NCBI RefSeq assembly: GCF_963924675.1
Contig: NC_089223.1
Coordinates: 7,080,881-7,144,880, forward strand
Length of the DNA stretch: 64,000 bases
Direction: 5' to 3'
From: Phocoena phocoena
Lineage: Eukaryota > Chordata > Mammalia > Artiodactyla > Phocoenidae
The position numbers were made by a program, and so were the translations under genes. Below are positions 11,409 through 23,034 of this stretch, piece after piece; the stretch's first letter is position 1; each line of letters opens with the position of its first letter. The notes beneath the pieces are model-generated. The model worked only from the letters and a program-made list of their open reading frames with translations, was not told the DNA's origin and did no database searches.

Positions 11409-11794
11409 AAAAAAATATTTATTTATTTTCCTTATTATTCTTTTTTTGGCTGCATTGGGTCTTAGTTGCGGCACACGGGATCTTTGTTGAGGCACACGGG
11501 ATCTTTGTTGAGGCATGCGGGATCTTTTTGTTACGGCGCACTGTCTGCTCGGGTTTTTCTCTAGTTGCGGTGCGCTGGCTTCTCTCTAGTTGTGGCGTGC
11601 TGGCTCCAGAGCGTGTGGGCTCTGTAGTTTGCGGCATGCGGGCTCTCTTGTTGAGGTGCGAGAGCTCAGTAGTTGTGGAGCGTGGGTTTAGTTGCCCCGC
11701 AACATGCAGGATCTTATTTCCCCGACCAGGGATTGAACCCACGTCCCCTGCACTGAAAGGCAGATTCTTTACCCATGGACCACCAGGGAAGTCC
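11409..11794 (-). mobile_element. Long tRNA-derived SINE (CHR-1-like)
   Basis: On the minus strand it starts GGGACTTCCCTGGTGGTCCA with a tRNA-like head. It then has the long CHR-1-type body made of GAGCCCACGC/CACAACTA-like words (plus strand TAGTTGTGG, GCGTGTGGGCTC). It ends in an A/T-rich tail. The TSD CAATAGCATATTTT is exact at 11395-11408 and 11795-11808. Confidence 0.93.
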
Positions 11795-11808
11795 CAATAG
11801 CATATTTT

Positions 11809-12567
11809 TTTAAAGAATTTTTAATTGTGGTAAAATACACATAGGGTAAAATTTACCATCTTAACCATGTTCAAGTGTCCAGTGATATTAAATACATTCA
11901 TCCTGATGTGTAACTATTGCCACCATCCATCTCTATCACTCTCCACCATGTAAAATTAAAATTCTATACCCATTCAACAATAACCCCCCCATTCCCTCTC
12001 ATCCCTCAAAGTCCTGGAACTACCATTCTGCTTCTGTCAGTACAATTTTGACTACTCTAAGTACCTCATATGAGTGGAAATGCACAGTGTTTGTATTCTT
12101 CTTGTGACTGCCTTATTTCACTTACCATAAAGCCCTCAAGGTTCATCCATGTCACAGCACATGTCAGAATTTCCTTCCTTTTTAAGGCTGGATAATATTC
12201 TGTTGTATGTATATTCTACATTTTGCTTATCTATGCATCTGTCAGTGGACACTTGTGTTGTTTCTATTCAATACACTTTTGTCATTGCTTATTTTTGCTG
12301 CTATGAACACGGGTATACAACTATCTCTTTGAGTCCCTGCTTTCAATTATTTTGGTAATATACCAGGAAGTGGAATTGCTGGATGATATGGTAATTCTAT
12401 TTTAAGTTTTTGGACGAATGGAATGATCATACTGTTTTCCACAGTTGCTTTACCACTTTACATTCTCAACAATAGGACGCAAGGATTCCGGTTTCCCCAC
12501 ATCATTGCAAACACTTGTTGTTTTCTTTTTGCCATCAGCCGTCCTAATGGGTGTGAAGTGAATAGCA
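11809..12567 (-). repeat. Old LINE-1 (L1M-like) 3' fragment
   Basis: The minus strand gives degraded ORF2 C-terminus and 3'UTR of an old mammalian L1. Landmarks on the plus strand are GGCTGGATAATATTCTGTTG, TGCTATGAACACGGGTATAC and GGAATTGCTGGATGATATGG. The word AATAGCATA occurs on both sides (11797-11805 and 12561-12569), so it may have a TSD at a site that later attracted a SINE as well. Confidence 0.85.
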
Positions 12568-12570
12568 TAC

Positions 12571-12775
12571 TTTTTTTTTTTTTTTCTCCACGCGGGCGTC
12601 TCACTGTTGTGGCCTCTCCCGTTGCGGAGCACAGGCTCCGGACGCGCAGGCTCAGCGGCCGTGGCTCACGGGCCCAGCCGCTCCGCGGCACGTGGGATCT
12701 TCCCGGAGCGGGGCACGAACCCGCGTCCCTTGCATCGGCAGGCGGACTCTCAACCACTGCGCCACCAGGGAAGCC
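12571..12775 (-). mobile_element. tRNA-derived cetacean SINE (CHR-2-like)
   Basis: Full-length copy with its A tail as the T run at 12571-12585, head at the right end (GGGCTTCCCTGGTGGCGCAG on the minus strand). It lies at the very edge of the old L1. I could not find a convincing TSD. Confidence 0.92.
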
Positions 12776-13297
12776 CCTATTTTTGATAAAGTGCTTAGAA
12801 CACCTGATGCAGAGTAAGCGCTCTGTCCATATTTGTCCTGCACTAGAATGTGTTGGTTCAGAAGAAGCAGCACATTACCGTCGCCTACACTCCCCACCTC
12901 TGGCTTTGCCCTGTGTCCGAGGGCACTAGCATATTAATTTAAAGTTTCACTTGGAGTGTATTGCTTTTTTATCATGTAATATAGTTATGTGTATACAGGT
13001 CCCCTTCTCCCTTACCTGGTAGTATTTTAAGGCAGGGATTATTTTTTATATAACCTTGATTCCCGATGAGGCAAGTACTCAATAAACATCTGTAGTATGA
13101 GCATTTGTAACTCTACTGATTGCTTCATCCACCAGATCATTCCTTCCCACACTCCTCCCAAATTCCACATCTACTGATGTGCTACTTGAGGGGGACTAAA
13201 TTGAGGTAAGGCAAATATAATTAAGGAAGGGTAATGTGTAAGGAATGACCAGACCTCTAATGTATTTGCAGCAAACTCTCCACCAGCTTTAGCTCAA
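12776..13297. other. Single-copy DNA, no feature seen
   Basis: A short piece near 12790-12815 (CACCTGATGCAGAGTAAGCGCTC) resembles the L2 3' end and may continue the L2 at 11041, separated from it by three insertions. Otherwise nothing is recognised. Confidence 0.4.
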
Positions 13298-13310
13298 ATG
13301 TTGAGCTTTT

Positions 13311-13635
13311 TTTTTTTTTTTTAATTTTTTGTTTATTTTTGGCTACTTTGGGGCTTTGTTGCTGTGCACGGGCTTTCTCTAGTTGTGGCAAGCGGGGGCT
13401 ATTCTTCATTGCGATGCGTGGGCTTCTCATTGCGGTGGCTTCTCTTGTTGCGGAACAGAGGCTCTAGGCAAGCAGGCTCAGTAGTTGTGGCTCACGGGCT
13501 CTAGAGCGCAGGCTCAGTAGTTGTGGCGCACGGGCTTAGTTGCTCCGCGGCACGTGGGATCTTCCTGGACCAGGGATTGAACCCGTGTCCCCTGTATTGG
13601 CAGGCGGATCCACTGCGCCACTAGGGAAACCCCAC
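13311..13635 (-). mobile_element. Long tRNA-derived SINE (CHR-1-like)
   Basis: The minus strand runs from GGGTTTCCCTAGTGGCGCAG through the CHR-1-type body to an A-rich tail. The TSD ATGTTGAGCTTTT is exact at 13298-13310 and 13636-13648. Confidence 0.93.
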
Positions 13636-13648
13636 ATGTTGAGCTTTT

Positions 13649-14509
13649 AAAACATTTTAAAACACTGATTACTAAAAAGTTAATACAAAGTCTATTGACC
13701 GTTGTTTTAAGATGCTGTTAAACATCCTGCCAATTAAAAAAAAAAAAATTGGTCTGACGTTCTAGAATGACTGAAGAAGGAGTGATTCCAAGGTTACCTA
13801 AAGGAATTTGATTTCTCACTTGCCTTACTGAGCTCCTGTAGTATACTTGAAAGCCAGTAAACTGGAAAGTGGCCACAAGAGGGGAGTATGAACCATGGTC
13901 ATCTTTCACAAATGAATGGAACTCATGAATCATTCTCCGGCTGGGCTCATGCTCCATTCTGAACAACAGTCAACTGAATAACCATACCCCTTCCAGGTGA
14001 TTGCCAAAGAATGAGTGTGGGTTTGCCATTCATATTTTCACATAGACTATAACCTTGAACTCTCAGCTGTCCGATCATACCTTAATCCTAACTGGAAGAA
14101 ATATTTAAGGGAGGAGGGCCTGAAGGACAGACCATCCCTCTCCCTCAATTTCACTAACGTGATTTTACCTTTGCATTAAACCAGAACCCTGAGGAGACTG
14201 TACTCATGGATCACCTTGTTCTTCCCCTTTAAGAATTATTTATATTGAATTGGGATTTGGCGTGTTGTCATAGGCCTGTACTGAGGGATGCTTTAAGAGG
14301 CAGCTCTTTAAAATGAATTATTATATCAACATAAAGATATTATCTACAAATTCACACAATGTTCTGTTTATGAGAATCTACGGGAGAAAATTTGCTCAGA
14401 ACACAGGAAAAGCTGTGCTTTGCTTGGAAAACCTGTTTGCTCTTCCTCGTTAACTTTGTAAATGTTTTAAAGCAGCACGCTTCTCTCTTTCCTTTGACGG
14501 CTGGGAGGC
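13649..14509. other. Single-copy DNA, no feature seen
   Basis: No gene or repeat is recognised. A short A run lies at 13736-13748. Confidence 0.5.
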
Positions 14510-14790
14510 TTCTTTTAGTCAACAAATATTTATGAAGTGCCCGTTCTAGGCCAGGCACTGCTGGCTACGTTGGGGAGCACAAGTAGAGGATTTCTGTCCT
14601 CCTGAAGCCTCCAGTTTAGTGGACGATACAGATATTCATTAATTACTCAGGTGAATGTGTAAACTGCAAACTGAAAAGTGCTATGAAGGAAAGGAAGCTT
14701 CATAGCAGGAGACACATAACAGGGGGACTGGACTTAATTTGAAAAAGTGCCCTTTGGACCCAAGAATGAGTAGGAGTGACCTGAGTAGCA
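14510..14790 (-). repeat. L2-like fragment
   Basis: The start GTCAACAAATATTTATGAAG followed by GCCAGGCACTG and TGTCCTCCTGAAGCCTCCAG is the antisense of the tail region of L2-type LINEs. Diverged; ends approximate. Confidence 0.6.
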
Positions 14791-15794
14791 GGGATGGGGC
14801 ACTGGCATTCCTGACCAGAAGGGGGCAGCACCGTACATTCTGGCAACTGGAAGAGGAATTCCAGGAGAGCTGAAGTGTAGGTACAGGTGGGGAAGGGATG
14901 GGGCAAGGCTTGAGAGGACACTGAGGTTTGGGCAGCCTTACCCAGGCTTTTGTTTCACCCTCTATCTCTTGTCTACGTTATTCTTTCAAAATAAACATGT
15001 TTTTGTGGAACAAGATGGGGAATAGATTAAAAGTTATTATTCCAATACTTGCACTGCATTACAAGCTGCCTCCATCAGACATTACGTGAAAAATGATTTC
15101 ACACGTATTATCACCTCCACCAAGCCTTGCTCATGTACGTGGGGTCTCACTCACAGACACAGGTATACAGGTCCACTCTGGGTGAGCCTGTGGACTTGAG
15201 AACACAGACTGGCTTTGCTCTGGTGGCATTCGGAGGCTCACGTGATTCCTCCTTTGCAGCACATCAGGATCAAGAATTAGAGAGTTCTTCCTAGAAGATA
15301 GGTTTATATACAATTTAGAAATAATAGCCCTGTCTTCTGGTTCTGTAAATTATTACTATCAGTGGCCTGTTACAGACACACAGGAATAAACAGGCCAAGT
15401 GAATAAGAAGGCAGTATTTTATAATTCCTTTTTGATTATAATCCTTCATTATGACAGCTGTGCTGAGGATTAGAACGCATTGGTAAAACATTCCTAGAGG
15501 GAAACCTCTGTGGTTTGGTGTTCTTGTCTTCTTCTCTCACCCCTGTTCTCAGGATTGAGTTGAAATAAGGCCTTAATGGGAAGAAAACAAAGCATGTATA
15601 AAAGCTACTTACCTTTCCTAGGTCAGGAAAGACCTGTTCCTGAGCCCTTACTTATTGTAGTAAAACACGTTTCATTTAACAGAGGGGGGAACCAGGGAAG
15701 AAAGAGGAAAAAAGAATTGGAGATACAAGCTGAGAGTGGTTACAAATAGAGTAACTCACTCATTCTGTCTTAACCAGACTGAGCTCCTTCCCGA
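14791..15794. other. Single-copy DNA, no feature seen
   Basis: No gene and no recognisable repeat. The short open frames here show no family resemblance. Confidence 0.5.
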
Positions 15795-15995
15795 GATTTA
15801 AACACACCAGACACATTGCTGCCACAGGACTTTGGCACTGGCTGCTCCCTCTGCCTGGAATGCCCTTCCTCTATATGATCAGATGTCTGACTTTTTCACC
15901 TCCTTCTAGTTTTTCATTGAATGTTACCTTCTCAGTGAGGCTCACCTTGATCATCCTGTTTAAAATTGATGGCTCCCTTGAACTCCGATTCCTTT
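15795..15995 (+). repeat. L2 fragment
   Basis: CTGGCTGCTCCCTCTGCCTG, GGAATGCCCTTCC and CTTCTCAGTGAGGCTCACCT follow the L2 3' region order. A tail-like piece (ACTGTTTGTTGAATGAATAT, 16160-16180) may be its end, displaced by the DNA-transposon-like insert at 16000-16145. Confidence 0.65.
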
Positions 15996-15999
15996 TACC

Positions 16000-16145
16000 C
16001 TATTTCAGGGGTCGACAAACTATGACCCCCTGTTTTTGTCAATAAAGTTTTATTGGAACACACCAGATTCATCTTTTAACGTCTTGACTATGGTTGATTC
16101 TACCCTACAATGGCAGAGTGAGAAACAATATGGCCTGAAATGTGC
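16000..16145 (-). repeat. MER-type DNA transposon fragment (hAT-like)
   Basis: It begins CAGGGGTCGACAAACTATGA and continues into AATAAAGTTTTATTGGAACA and CTACAATGGCAGAG, words typical of a common non-autonomous mammalian DNA transposon. The expected middle is missing. Orientation and family are from memory. Confidence 0.45.
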
Positions 16146-16183
16146 ATGGCAAGTCTTCAATAACTGTTTGTTGAATGAATATA

Positions 16184-16844
16184 AAGTGTTCCACAAAGAT
16201 TAGACAGTTAGTTATGATCACGATTATTATTTTAATACATCTACAACTTTTTGAAAGAGGAGGATATCCATTATACCAGTATATATTCTCAACCTAACAT
16301 GTAGAAAATTGTGACCAAACTTTCTCACCTGCTGCAGGAAGCATGCACCTATAGGTTTGTCTCTGAGCCTTATATACCTGCTTACCTCTGCTAGAACACC
16401 TACACTATCCCAAGATAAACACCAGAGGAAAAGGCTTTTATATAAAAGTAAACATCTTTTGCAGCTCTAAGATGTTGGCTTTTGTCGGGGAAGTACTATT
16501 TTCATGTTCAGACAGAGGAATGTCTATTTTTACACTACAGCCAGACAAGACTTAACCATTGAGCCAAATGGGTAGGTGCATTTTCAAATTATGTCTTTAT
16601 TTCACTAAAAGGAAGAGGGGAAGGGATAAGCTCACCTTTTGACCAAGGGAATAAAAGATTCAGACTTTCAGTTCCTTCAGCAATTGATACATTTTTTCCA
16701 AATGGGTTTACATTTCTTGATCACATCAACAAACACCAATTTATAGAAAATAGTCTCTTTTCTATGCAAAATATCCACATAGTCACTGCAAAGGCGTTAG
16801 GATCCTATCTCATCAGAATTTTGAAATTTAGTTTTTATTTCTGA
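16184..16844. other. Single-copy DNA, no feature seen
   Basis: No gene or recognisable repeat. Confidence 0.5.
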
Positions 16845-17059
16845 TTTTTTTTTTTTTTTTTTTTTTTGCGGTACGTGAGCCTCTCACTGTTGTGGCCTCT
16901 CCCGTTGCGGAGCACAGGCTCCGGACGCGCATGCCCAGCGGCTACAGCTCACGGGCCCAGCCGCTCCGCGGCATGTGGGATCCTCCCGGACCGGGGCACG
17001 AACCCGCGTCCCCTGCATCGGCAGGCGGACTCTCAACCACTGCGCCACCAGGGAAGCCC
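16845..17059 (-). mobile_element. tRNA-derived cetacean SINE (CHR-2-like)
   Basis: Full-length copy on the minus strand with its A tail at 16845-16867 (T run) and head at 17035-17059. I could not identify a clear TSD. Confidence 0.93.
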
Positions 17060-17919
17060 CTGGAGACATTTTTGATTGTCATGACTAGGAAGGCGCTACT
17101 GGCATCTGAGTGCTACTTAGCTTCAGCCAGGGATGCGGCTAAGCATTCTCTAATGGCCAGGATGGGATCCCCTACCCCTCAACATCCCAACAAAGAATTT
17201 TCCTGTCCAAAATGCTAGTGGTACTGAAGTCGAGAAACCCTTACCGATAATATAGTTAGCATTTTCCTCTTTCTCTTCCAAGCCATTTGCTTTCTTGTGG
17301 CCTTGGTGATGTCATCGTATGCAACCTAGAGTCAATAACAGGTACCCATTTCCTCCTTCACTGGGAGGACATAATGACCATAAAGCACCGTAAACCACTC
17401 AAGCACTAAAAATCCCTAAGTGCGAGAATTATTAGTATTTATTAAGAGAGAATTATATGTCTCCAGATTTTGTGGCTGTATTGCTTCAGGCCTGCTTTTT
17501 TTTAAAGTTTAAATAATTTAAGGGTGCTTAAAACCTCTATGTCAGCTGTCCCTCTGTGGGGTCACAGAGAGAAGGTCACAAGACACGCAGTGCAGAAATC
17601 CATGTGAAAAATCCACAGCTGTCTTGTTTGCTCTTCTCAGTCTCTCCGTGGCTGTCCTGTTCCACAGTATTTCCTCCCTCTCTGTCCTTTTCCCTGGCTT
17701 CCCTGGCTCCTTTCTCTTCCTGAAGGATAGCTTTGCTCCAACCTCTCATCCCTTCTCCCTTAATTCTCTGCTTATTTCATCAACTATCTTTTGTTACTCA
17801 AGCATTCCCTTGGGGTCTCATCCTTCACCCAAGAAGCTTGCTGGCACTTTTTCCTGAACAAATATAGTGTCCTTATAAGACAGATTTAGATGAATAAACT
17901 GTTCTTTGTCTTAACATTT
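17060..17919. other. Single-copy DNA, no feature seen
   Basis: The part 17620-17850 is pyrimidine-rich (C/T) without a regular unit. No gene found. Confidence 0.5.
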
Positions 17920-18002
17920 CCCCTAATTTTCGTCCTAATATTTTCGTCCTAATATTTCGTCCTAAATGTGTCGTCCTAACATTTTCGTCCTAATATTTCC
18001 CC
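17920..18002 (+). repeat. Short minisatellite, unit about 15 bp
   Basis: Five to six imperfect copies of a unit near ATTTTCGTCCTAATA (with TTTCGTCCTAA and GTCGTCCTAACA variants) follow one another. Each copy carries a TCGTCCTAA core, so each holds a CpG in otherwise AT-rich sequence. Confidence 0.85.
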
Positions 18003-18639
18003 TTGGATGTTTATTCATTTTACTCCATCTCGTCCTTCTTATTTCAGTAATGGATAAACAGCAATCAGCTTAAAAAATGAAACCCAAAGAAAAGAATCAC
18101 TTCACCTAAATATTAACCTGGGGCTGAAAAGAGAACTTTGTGGCTTTAAACTAGGCTCCTAATGTCTAAGACACCGAAATCGTCAAATTGCTGTTTGAAG
18201 AAACTATGTTTGCTTGTTTTTTAATTTTATAGAGGTCTTGGGTTCACGGGGACATAGGGCGGGCATGGTAATAGTGACTGCTACCCAAATGTAGAACCCA
18301 GTTGGTAAGCTTGAAGGGTTGGAACCTTCCAGCTTCAACATACAGAACATCTTCTCACAGAGTTATGCAAACTAAAATAATATATTTTAAGGTGAGCTTA
18401 TATGCATTTCTACTTAAGTCGTCAAAGCTTTTTAAGGGGAGTTTAGTGATTAGGATCTAGCACAAGGCTCTTCCACTCAGCAGGCTGGAAACACTTGAGA
18501 TGTAGAAGACTGGGCTGGGGCGGTCATTGGTCCTCCCATTATGTCATTTCTTAGGTTTTTACATGTTTTCTTAAAAAAGGAGAAATATTCTGTCTAGATC
18601 AATTAAATTCAAGAGAAAATGTAATTTACTTCCCATTTC
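18003..18639. other. Single-copy DNA, no feature seen
   Basis: No gene or recognisable repeat. Confidence 0.5.
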
Positions 18640-19215
18640 ACCCATTTCACATCTAAAGTCCTGACATTGGTCTGCAAAGTCCAGAGGCTACGATGAGCCT
18701 GGTCTCGCTGACCTCACGCCCCACTGCTCTCCCCTCACCCACTCACCCTGCTCTGGAACACTGGCCTCCTTGCTGCACCTCAAACCCTTCAGATCACTCT
18801 GGCCCGGGGCCTTTGAACTTGTTCTTTCTTATGTTCTTTTCTACTTTATCCACCTGGCTCATTCTCTCACAACCTCAAATCCTTGCTGCAACTTCTCTTC
18901 CAAGAGACCTCTTGGGACTGCTCTATTTAATATTGCAAACCACACCTTTGCTTTCATCCCACAGCTCTCTTGATCCTTTTCTCCTTCTCCCCTGCTCAAC
19001 TTCTGTCCACTTTTACACAATAGTAATGATCTTCTAACAAACTAAGTAATTTACTCATTTATGATGCAACGTGTTTATATTCTGTCTACCTCTGCTGGAA
19101 TGTAAACTTCTCAAGGGCAGAGATTTTTGTCTGTTTTGCTCAGTAATGTATCTCAAGAGCCAAGAACAGTCCCCAGCTCACAGTAGCCACTCCTTATATA
19201 TTTGATTAATAAAAG
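18640..19215 (+). repeat. L2 3' fragment
   Basis: A longer L2 copy: CTCTGGCCCGGGGCCTTTGA, CAACTTCTCTTCCAAGAGAC, then GAATGTAAACTTCTCAAGGG and a degraded GATTAATAAAAGAATGA tail. The open frame at 18693-19037 is an accident of this repeat. Confidence 0.7.
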
Positions 19216-19924
19216 AATGAGTTGGTTAAACACAGCAGGGACAGTTGTAGTTAGGACAGGAGCCCTCAGGAGGAATTTGTGATTGTCAAGAGAGCAGCTT
19301 GAAGACACCACAAAACAAGTACAGAAGGAAAACAGAGATGGGGGGAAGCAGTGATATGTATTGCACTTCATAAATGTTCCTAGGGTTGACCTTGCTGATG
19401 GGCATCTGAGGTGCAAGAAAATGCTTGGATATAGACGCTGATAGGCAACTGTTTCCAGTGGATTTTAGGAATGTGTGTGTGACAGGGAGAGGAGAGAAAA
19501 GGGAAAACATTGCAATGGTGTGGCTGAGACACTACGCACCACACACTTGATCTCTCGTATCTTCCACCTCTCTGCACTCAACCCTCCTATTCATACATGC
19601 AGCATGCCATCTGGTTCTATTTTTATCATCAGACAAATATGACAAACTCAAGATATCTCTGGATATAACCTTAAATACCTCTCAGGGCCACAGTGAGACA
19701 AAACAACTTCATCTTTACCAGACACAAGACAAAGATGACTCATCAAAACAAATCTAGTGTTACAAACCCACCTGTTCACCCCTGGGCAGCTGTTTGCACT
19801 TGACATCCCAGTTTGTTCTGACTGAATTAGGAAGCAGACGGAAATGTTATTAGAAGATGATAAGGTCATATTAGTTTGTGCATTCTTCTCCAGGATGGGG
19901 GTGTTGATAGGGAGCACAGCTCTG
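19216..19924. other. Single-copy DNA, no feature seen
   Basis: No gene or recognisable repeat. Overlapping short minus-strand frames at 19153-19577 are unconvincing. Confidence 0.5.
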
Positions 19925-20130
19925 AGCCTGGGCTCTGGATTAACTTGGAGGATAGGAATCAGACTGCCTGGGTTTAAACCTTTGCTTCATTATTTAAGAG
20001 CCGTATGACTTAAGGAAAGTTATTCCTCTTTTTCATCCTCAGTTTTCCCATCTGTGGATAGTACCGAGAGATTAGATGAGGATAAAATGAGCTAATAAAC
20101 ACGTCAAGTATCTAGCATGGTGCCTTAATA
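19925..20130 (+). repeat. MIR SINE
   Basis: GAATCAGACTGCCTGGGTTT, TATTCCTCTTTTTCATCCTC, AGTTTTCCCATCTGTGGATA and GAGGATAAAATGAGCTAATA follow MIR order. Confidence 0.85.
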
Positions 20131-20159
20131 AAGGGTATCTCTTAGGGACCTATAATATA

Positions 20160-20370
20160 GGCGACCAGGCTTCCTATATTAAAATTCTCGCTTTATGACT
20201 TACTTGCTGTGCAACTTGGGACAAGACGCTTCACCTTATTTTGTTTCAGCTTCATTTTCAAGAGGCAAATTACTTACTGCAAAGGACTCTTAAGAGGATC
20301 CAACAAAATGGTATAAGCAAGTAACTTAGGGAAGACCTGACATATAACAAGCGTGCAATAACGGCATCTT
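20160..20370 (+). repeat. MIR SINE, second copy
   Basis: A more diverged MIR directly after the previous one: TATGACTTACTTGCTGTGCA, ACTTGGGACAAGACGCTTCA and GAGGATCCAACAAAATGGTA. A loose TAC/CTG trinucleotide run follows at 20387-20450. Confidence 0.65.
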
Positions 20371-20518
20371 CTATTACTCTTATTTAACACTACAATTACT
20401 ACTACTACTATTACTGCCACCATTGCTTCTGCTGCTACTACTATATTACTAGACAATGTGAGAAGTTTGGGAAAAAAAACCCCATAAGCTTTACTCTTAA
20501 GCAGACTTCTGTTTACAG

Positions 20519-20730
20519 GGGTTTTTTTGTTTTTTTGTTTTTTGTTTGTTTGTTTTTACTGTTGTGGCCTCTCCCGCTGTGGAGCACAGGCTCCGGACGC
20601 GCAGGCTCAGCGGCCATGGCTCACGGGCCCAGGCGCTCCGCGGCATGTGGGATCTTCCCGGACCGTGGCACGAACCCGCGTCCCCTGCATCGGCAGGCGG
20701 ACTCTCAACCACTGCGCCACCAGGGAAGCC
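20519..20730 (-). mobile_element. tRNA-derived cetacean SINE (CHR-2-like)
   Basis: Full-length head and body on the minus strand. The tail is a decayed A tract with G-to-A-strand interruptions (GTTTTTTTG pattern on the plus strand), and the GTGAGAGGCC end is trimmed. The TSD CTGTTTACAG is exact at 20509-20518 and 20731-20740. Confidence 0.94.
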
Positions 20731-20740
20731 CTGTTTACAG

Positions 20741-21109
20741 TTTTTAAAAGCAATTTCCTTCACCTTCCTATCCGTATTCCTTTGCTTATCACTGAAGTGC
20801 AATCACTTATCAATAGAAATGAGTGAGTGTTATCAAGATATTAGAGGAAGAGGATGTACTTCAGATTCTTGACTACAGAAGCAGTATTGAAATTCCTTGG
20901 GTTGTAATTTGAATAGCATCTTTGAGGGCAAAAGTTCCAGTTTTCCAGTTCATTTCATTGGTACTTGGACTTGGTGAAGTACTGAAAATAATGAAAGGGC
21001 TGGGGAGCTGGTTATAACTGAGGAATAGCTAGTCATTGCAGAAGAGATCATGAGTTGTCTACCAATATCTATTCTGTCCCTCTTTCTTTAATATTAAAAC
21101 TCCCGGGTC
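20741..21109. other. Single-copy DNA, no feature seen
   Basis: No gene or recognisable repeat. Confidence 0.5.
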
Positions 21110-21480
21110 ATAGCTGGGCACTCTGCTTTTCAGCTGGAGACTTTATTTCCCAGATCCACTTGTAGTTAGCTGTGCCCTTATGACTAAATTCTTGACAATA
21201 GAATGAAAACGGAAGTGATGTGTGCCAGTTCTAGGTCACACCAGTAAAAGAAATGGGTAATGCACACTTCTTTTCCTTTCTTTCTTCTTACTAACTGGGA
21301 TGTAGTCATGATGGAGGGTTCTGAAGCAGCCACTTTAGACCCAGAGATGGAAGGTTCATAATGAGGATGACAGAGATGCCCTATAAACCTTGGACCATCT
21401 CTGGACTTTTACATGTGAAACAGCAATAAACCTCTATCTTGCATTAGCTACTAGACTTTGGGACCTCTTAGCCTATAACA
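21110..21480 (+). repeat. MaLR/MLT-type LTR fragment
   Basis: CAGCTGGAGACTTTATTTCC, ATGACTAAATTCTTGACAAT, AAGTGATGTGTGCCAGTTCT and the end GAAACAGCAATAAACCTCTA with an AATAAA signal match the layout of old mammalian LTRs. Subfamily not settled. Confidence 0.55.
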
Positions 21481-22746
21481 AATACAGCCAAATTAGCTCA
21501 ATAAAAATGGCACTGCATTCAACCACAATCATAAAGGAAGACAATTTAAATCAGTTTGAATGTAATGAAGACATTTTTAGAAAGGAAATACATCAGCCTT
21601 TGAGGTAGATCAATTTAAATTTAAGAGATTACATTATATTTTGTGCTTTAAAACATTTTCCAAGTCTTTTTCTCATACTTTGTGCCATGATGAAGGCCTT
21701 GCTCTAGTGATCAGAAGTAACTTGCAGTTATATTTGGAATATTATCAATTACCAGAGCTCTTTGGGGTTTGTGTTTAGATACTATTTTGTATGATTAGAA
21801 TTCGAACAAGTACCAATGTGGTTATCCACATAACCTATAGTTAGGGTTTTAACATCATCAGTCCATGGATGGAGTGATGTAGACACCAAAGTATAACAGA
21901 CACTGAAATTTAGGATAAAAGATAACTATATTAAAATGCCAACAGAAGGTCAATACAATCATATCAGGAAATGACAAACTCAAGATTTGCATTGAATTAT
22001 TTACTGTGAGCATGTACTGCTTTTATATATAAAACAGTCTTTAAAAAATTACATGCTAAAGTTGCAATTGATTATTTACAAGTTTAGAATTACCTTACAG
22101 CTTAGAGGTATTTACTCCGCCATGAGAGTAAGTCCAAGCATCCTTAGGAAGTCAGCATTTTGAAATATAATAAATGAAAATTAGTCAGTACACTTCGGAA
22201 TCAGCATGTTAATGGAAATTGAAAGAAACAGGTTCATGTTGCAGTGTTAAATCCAAAAGAAGATAAGTGACCCCGCTGTAGAAAGGGGATTAAAATTGGA
22301 CCTTTTTCTTTAGATTGTCATGGCCAAAGGATGATTTCATCTTATAGACTGGGATTGCGGTTCACTAGGGAATATCTAAGGTGAAGGGAGCCTTCTATCA
22401 GACTAGTATAACTTTATAAAAATGCCTGCAGGAACATCCATGTCCGGTGCTTTCTTTCTTGCTCTGAGTTTTGGGATCTTATGTAGACCCACCATGCCAG
22501 AGGAAATGGGCAAAGTTTGCCTGATTTTGTCATTCCTGATATTCTAGCCTGCTGCTAAGTCTTTTAGCAGATTATTTGGCATGGCTCAATGCCTATTTAG
22601 GTCAATGAAAAATATAAAGTTTCTAAATTTTTAGAGTTGGGACCAGATCATTGATCTCAGTAAAAGCCGTCCATTGAGATTCGGTCTGAAATAACTACCC
22701 TTGGTTTCATATCATTACATGTATTTTGATGCTAATTTTATGTTTA
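21481..22746. other. Single-copy AT-rich DNA, no feature seen
   Basis: About 1.27 kb without a recognised repeat or gene. The open frame at 21390-21608 straddles the LTR edge and is not a gene. Confidence 0.5.
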
Positions 22747-22761
22747 GGAAGCACTATTCTT

Positions 22762-22966
22762 TTTTTTTTTCTTAACATCTTTATTGGGGTATAATTGCTT
22801 TACAATGGTGCGTTAGTTTCTGCTTTATAACAAAGTGAATCAGTTATACATATACATATATCCCCATATCTCTTCCCTCTTGCGTCTCCCTCCCTCCCAC
22901 CCTCCCTATCTCACCCTTCTAGCTGGTCACAAAGCACGGAGCTGATCTCCCTGTGCTATGCGACTG
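22762..22966 (-). mobile_element. Short young L1 3'-end insertion
   Basis: The last ~200 bp of the young L1 3'UTR with its polyadenylation signal and A tail. A perfect 15-bp TSD GGAAGCACTATTCTT lies at 22747-22761 and 22967-22981. Confidence 0.95.
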
Positions 22967-23034
22967 GGAAGCACTATTCTTGATTATTTAAACAGTTCTC
23001 AATTTTCAATTGGATGTACAAAGAAAGGAAAGAT

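Noticed and set aside
17624..17857. Hydrophobic 77-residue frame as a membrane peptide
   Set aside because: It arises from a C/T-rich stretch, where Leu, Ser and Phe codons are expected by composition.
20519..20730. tRNA gene, because A and B boxes are present
   Set aside because: The sequence continues as a SINE body with an A tail and TSDs and does not fold into a complete tRNA; the same applies to all the other SINE copies.
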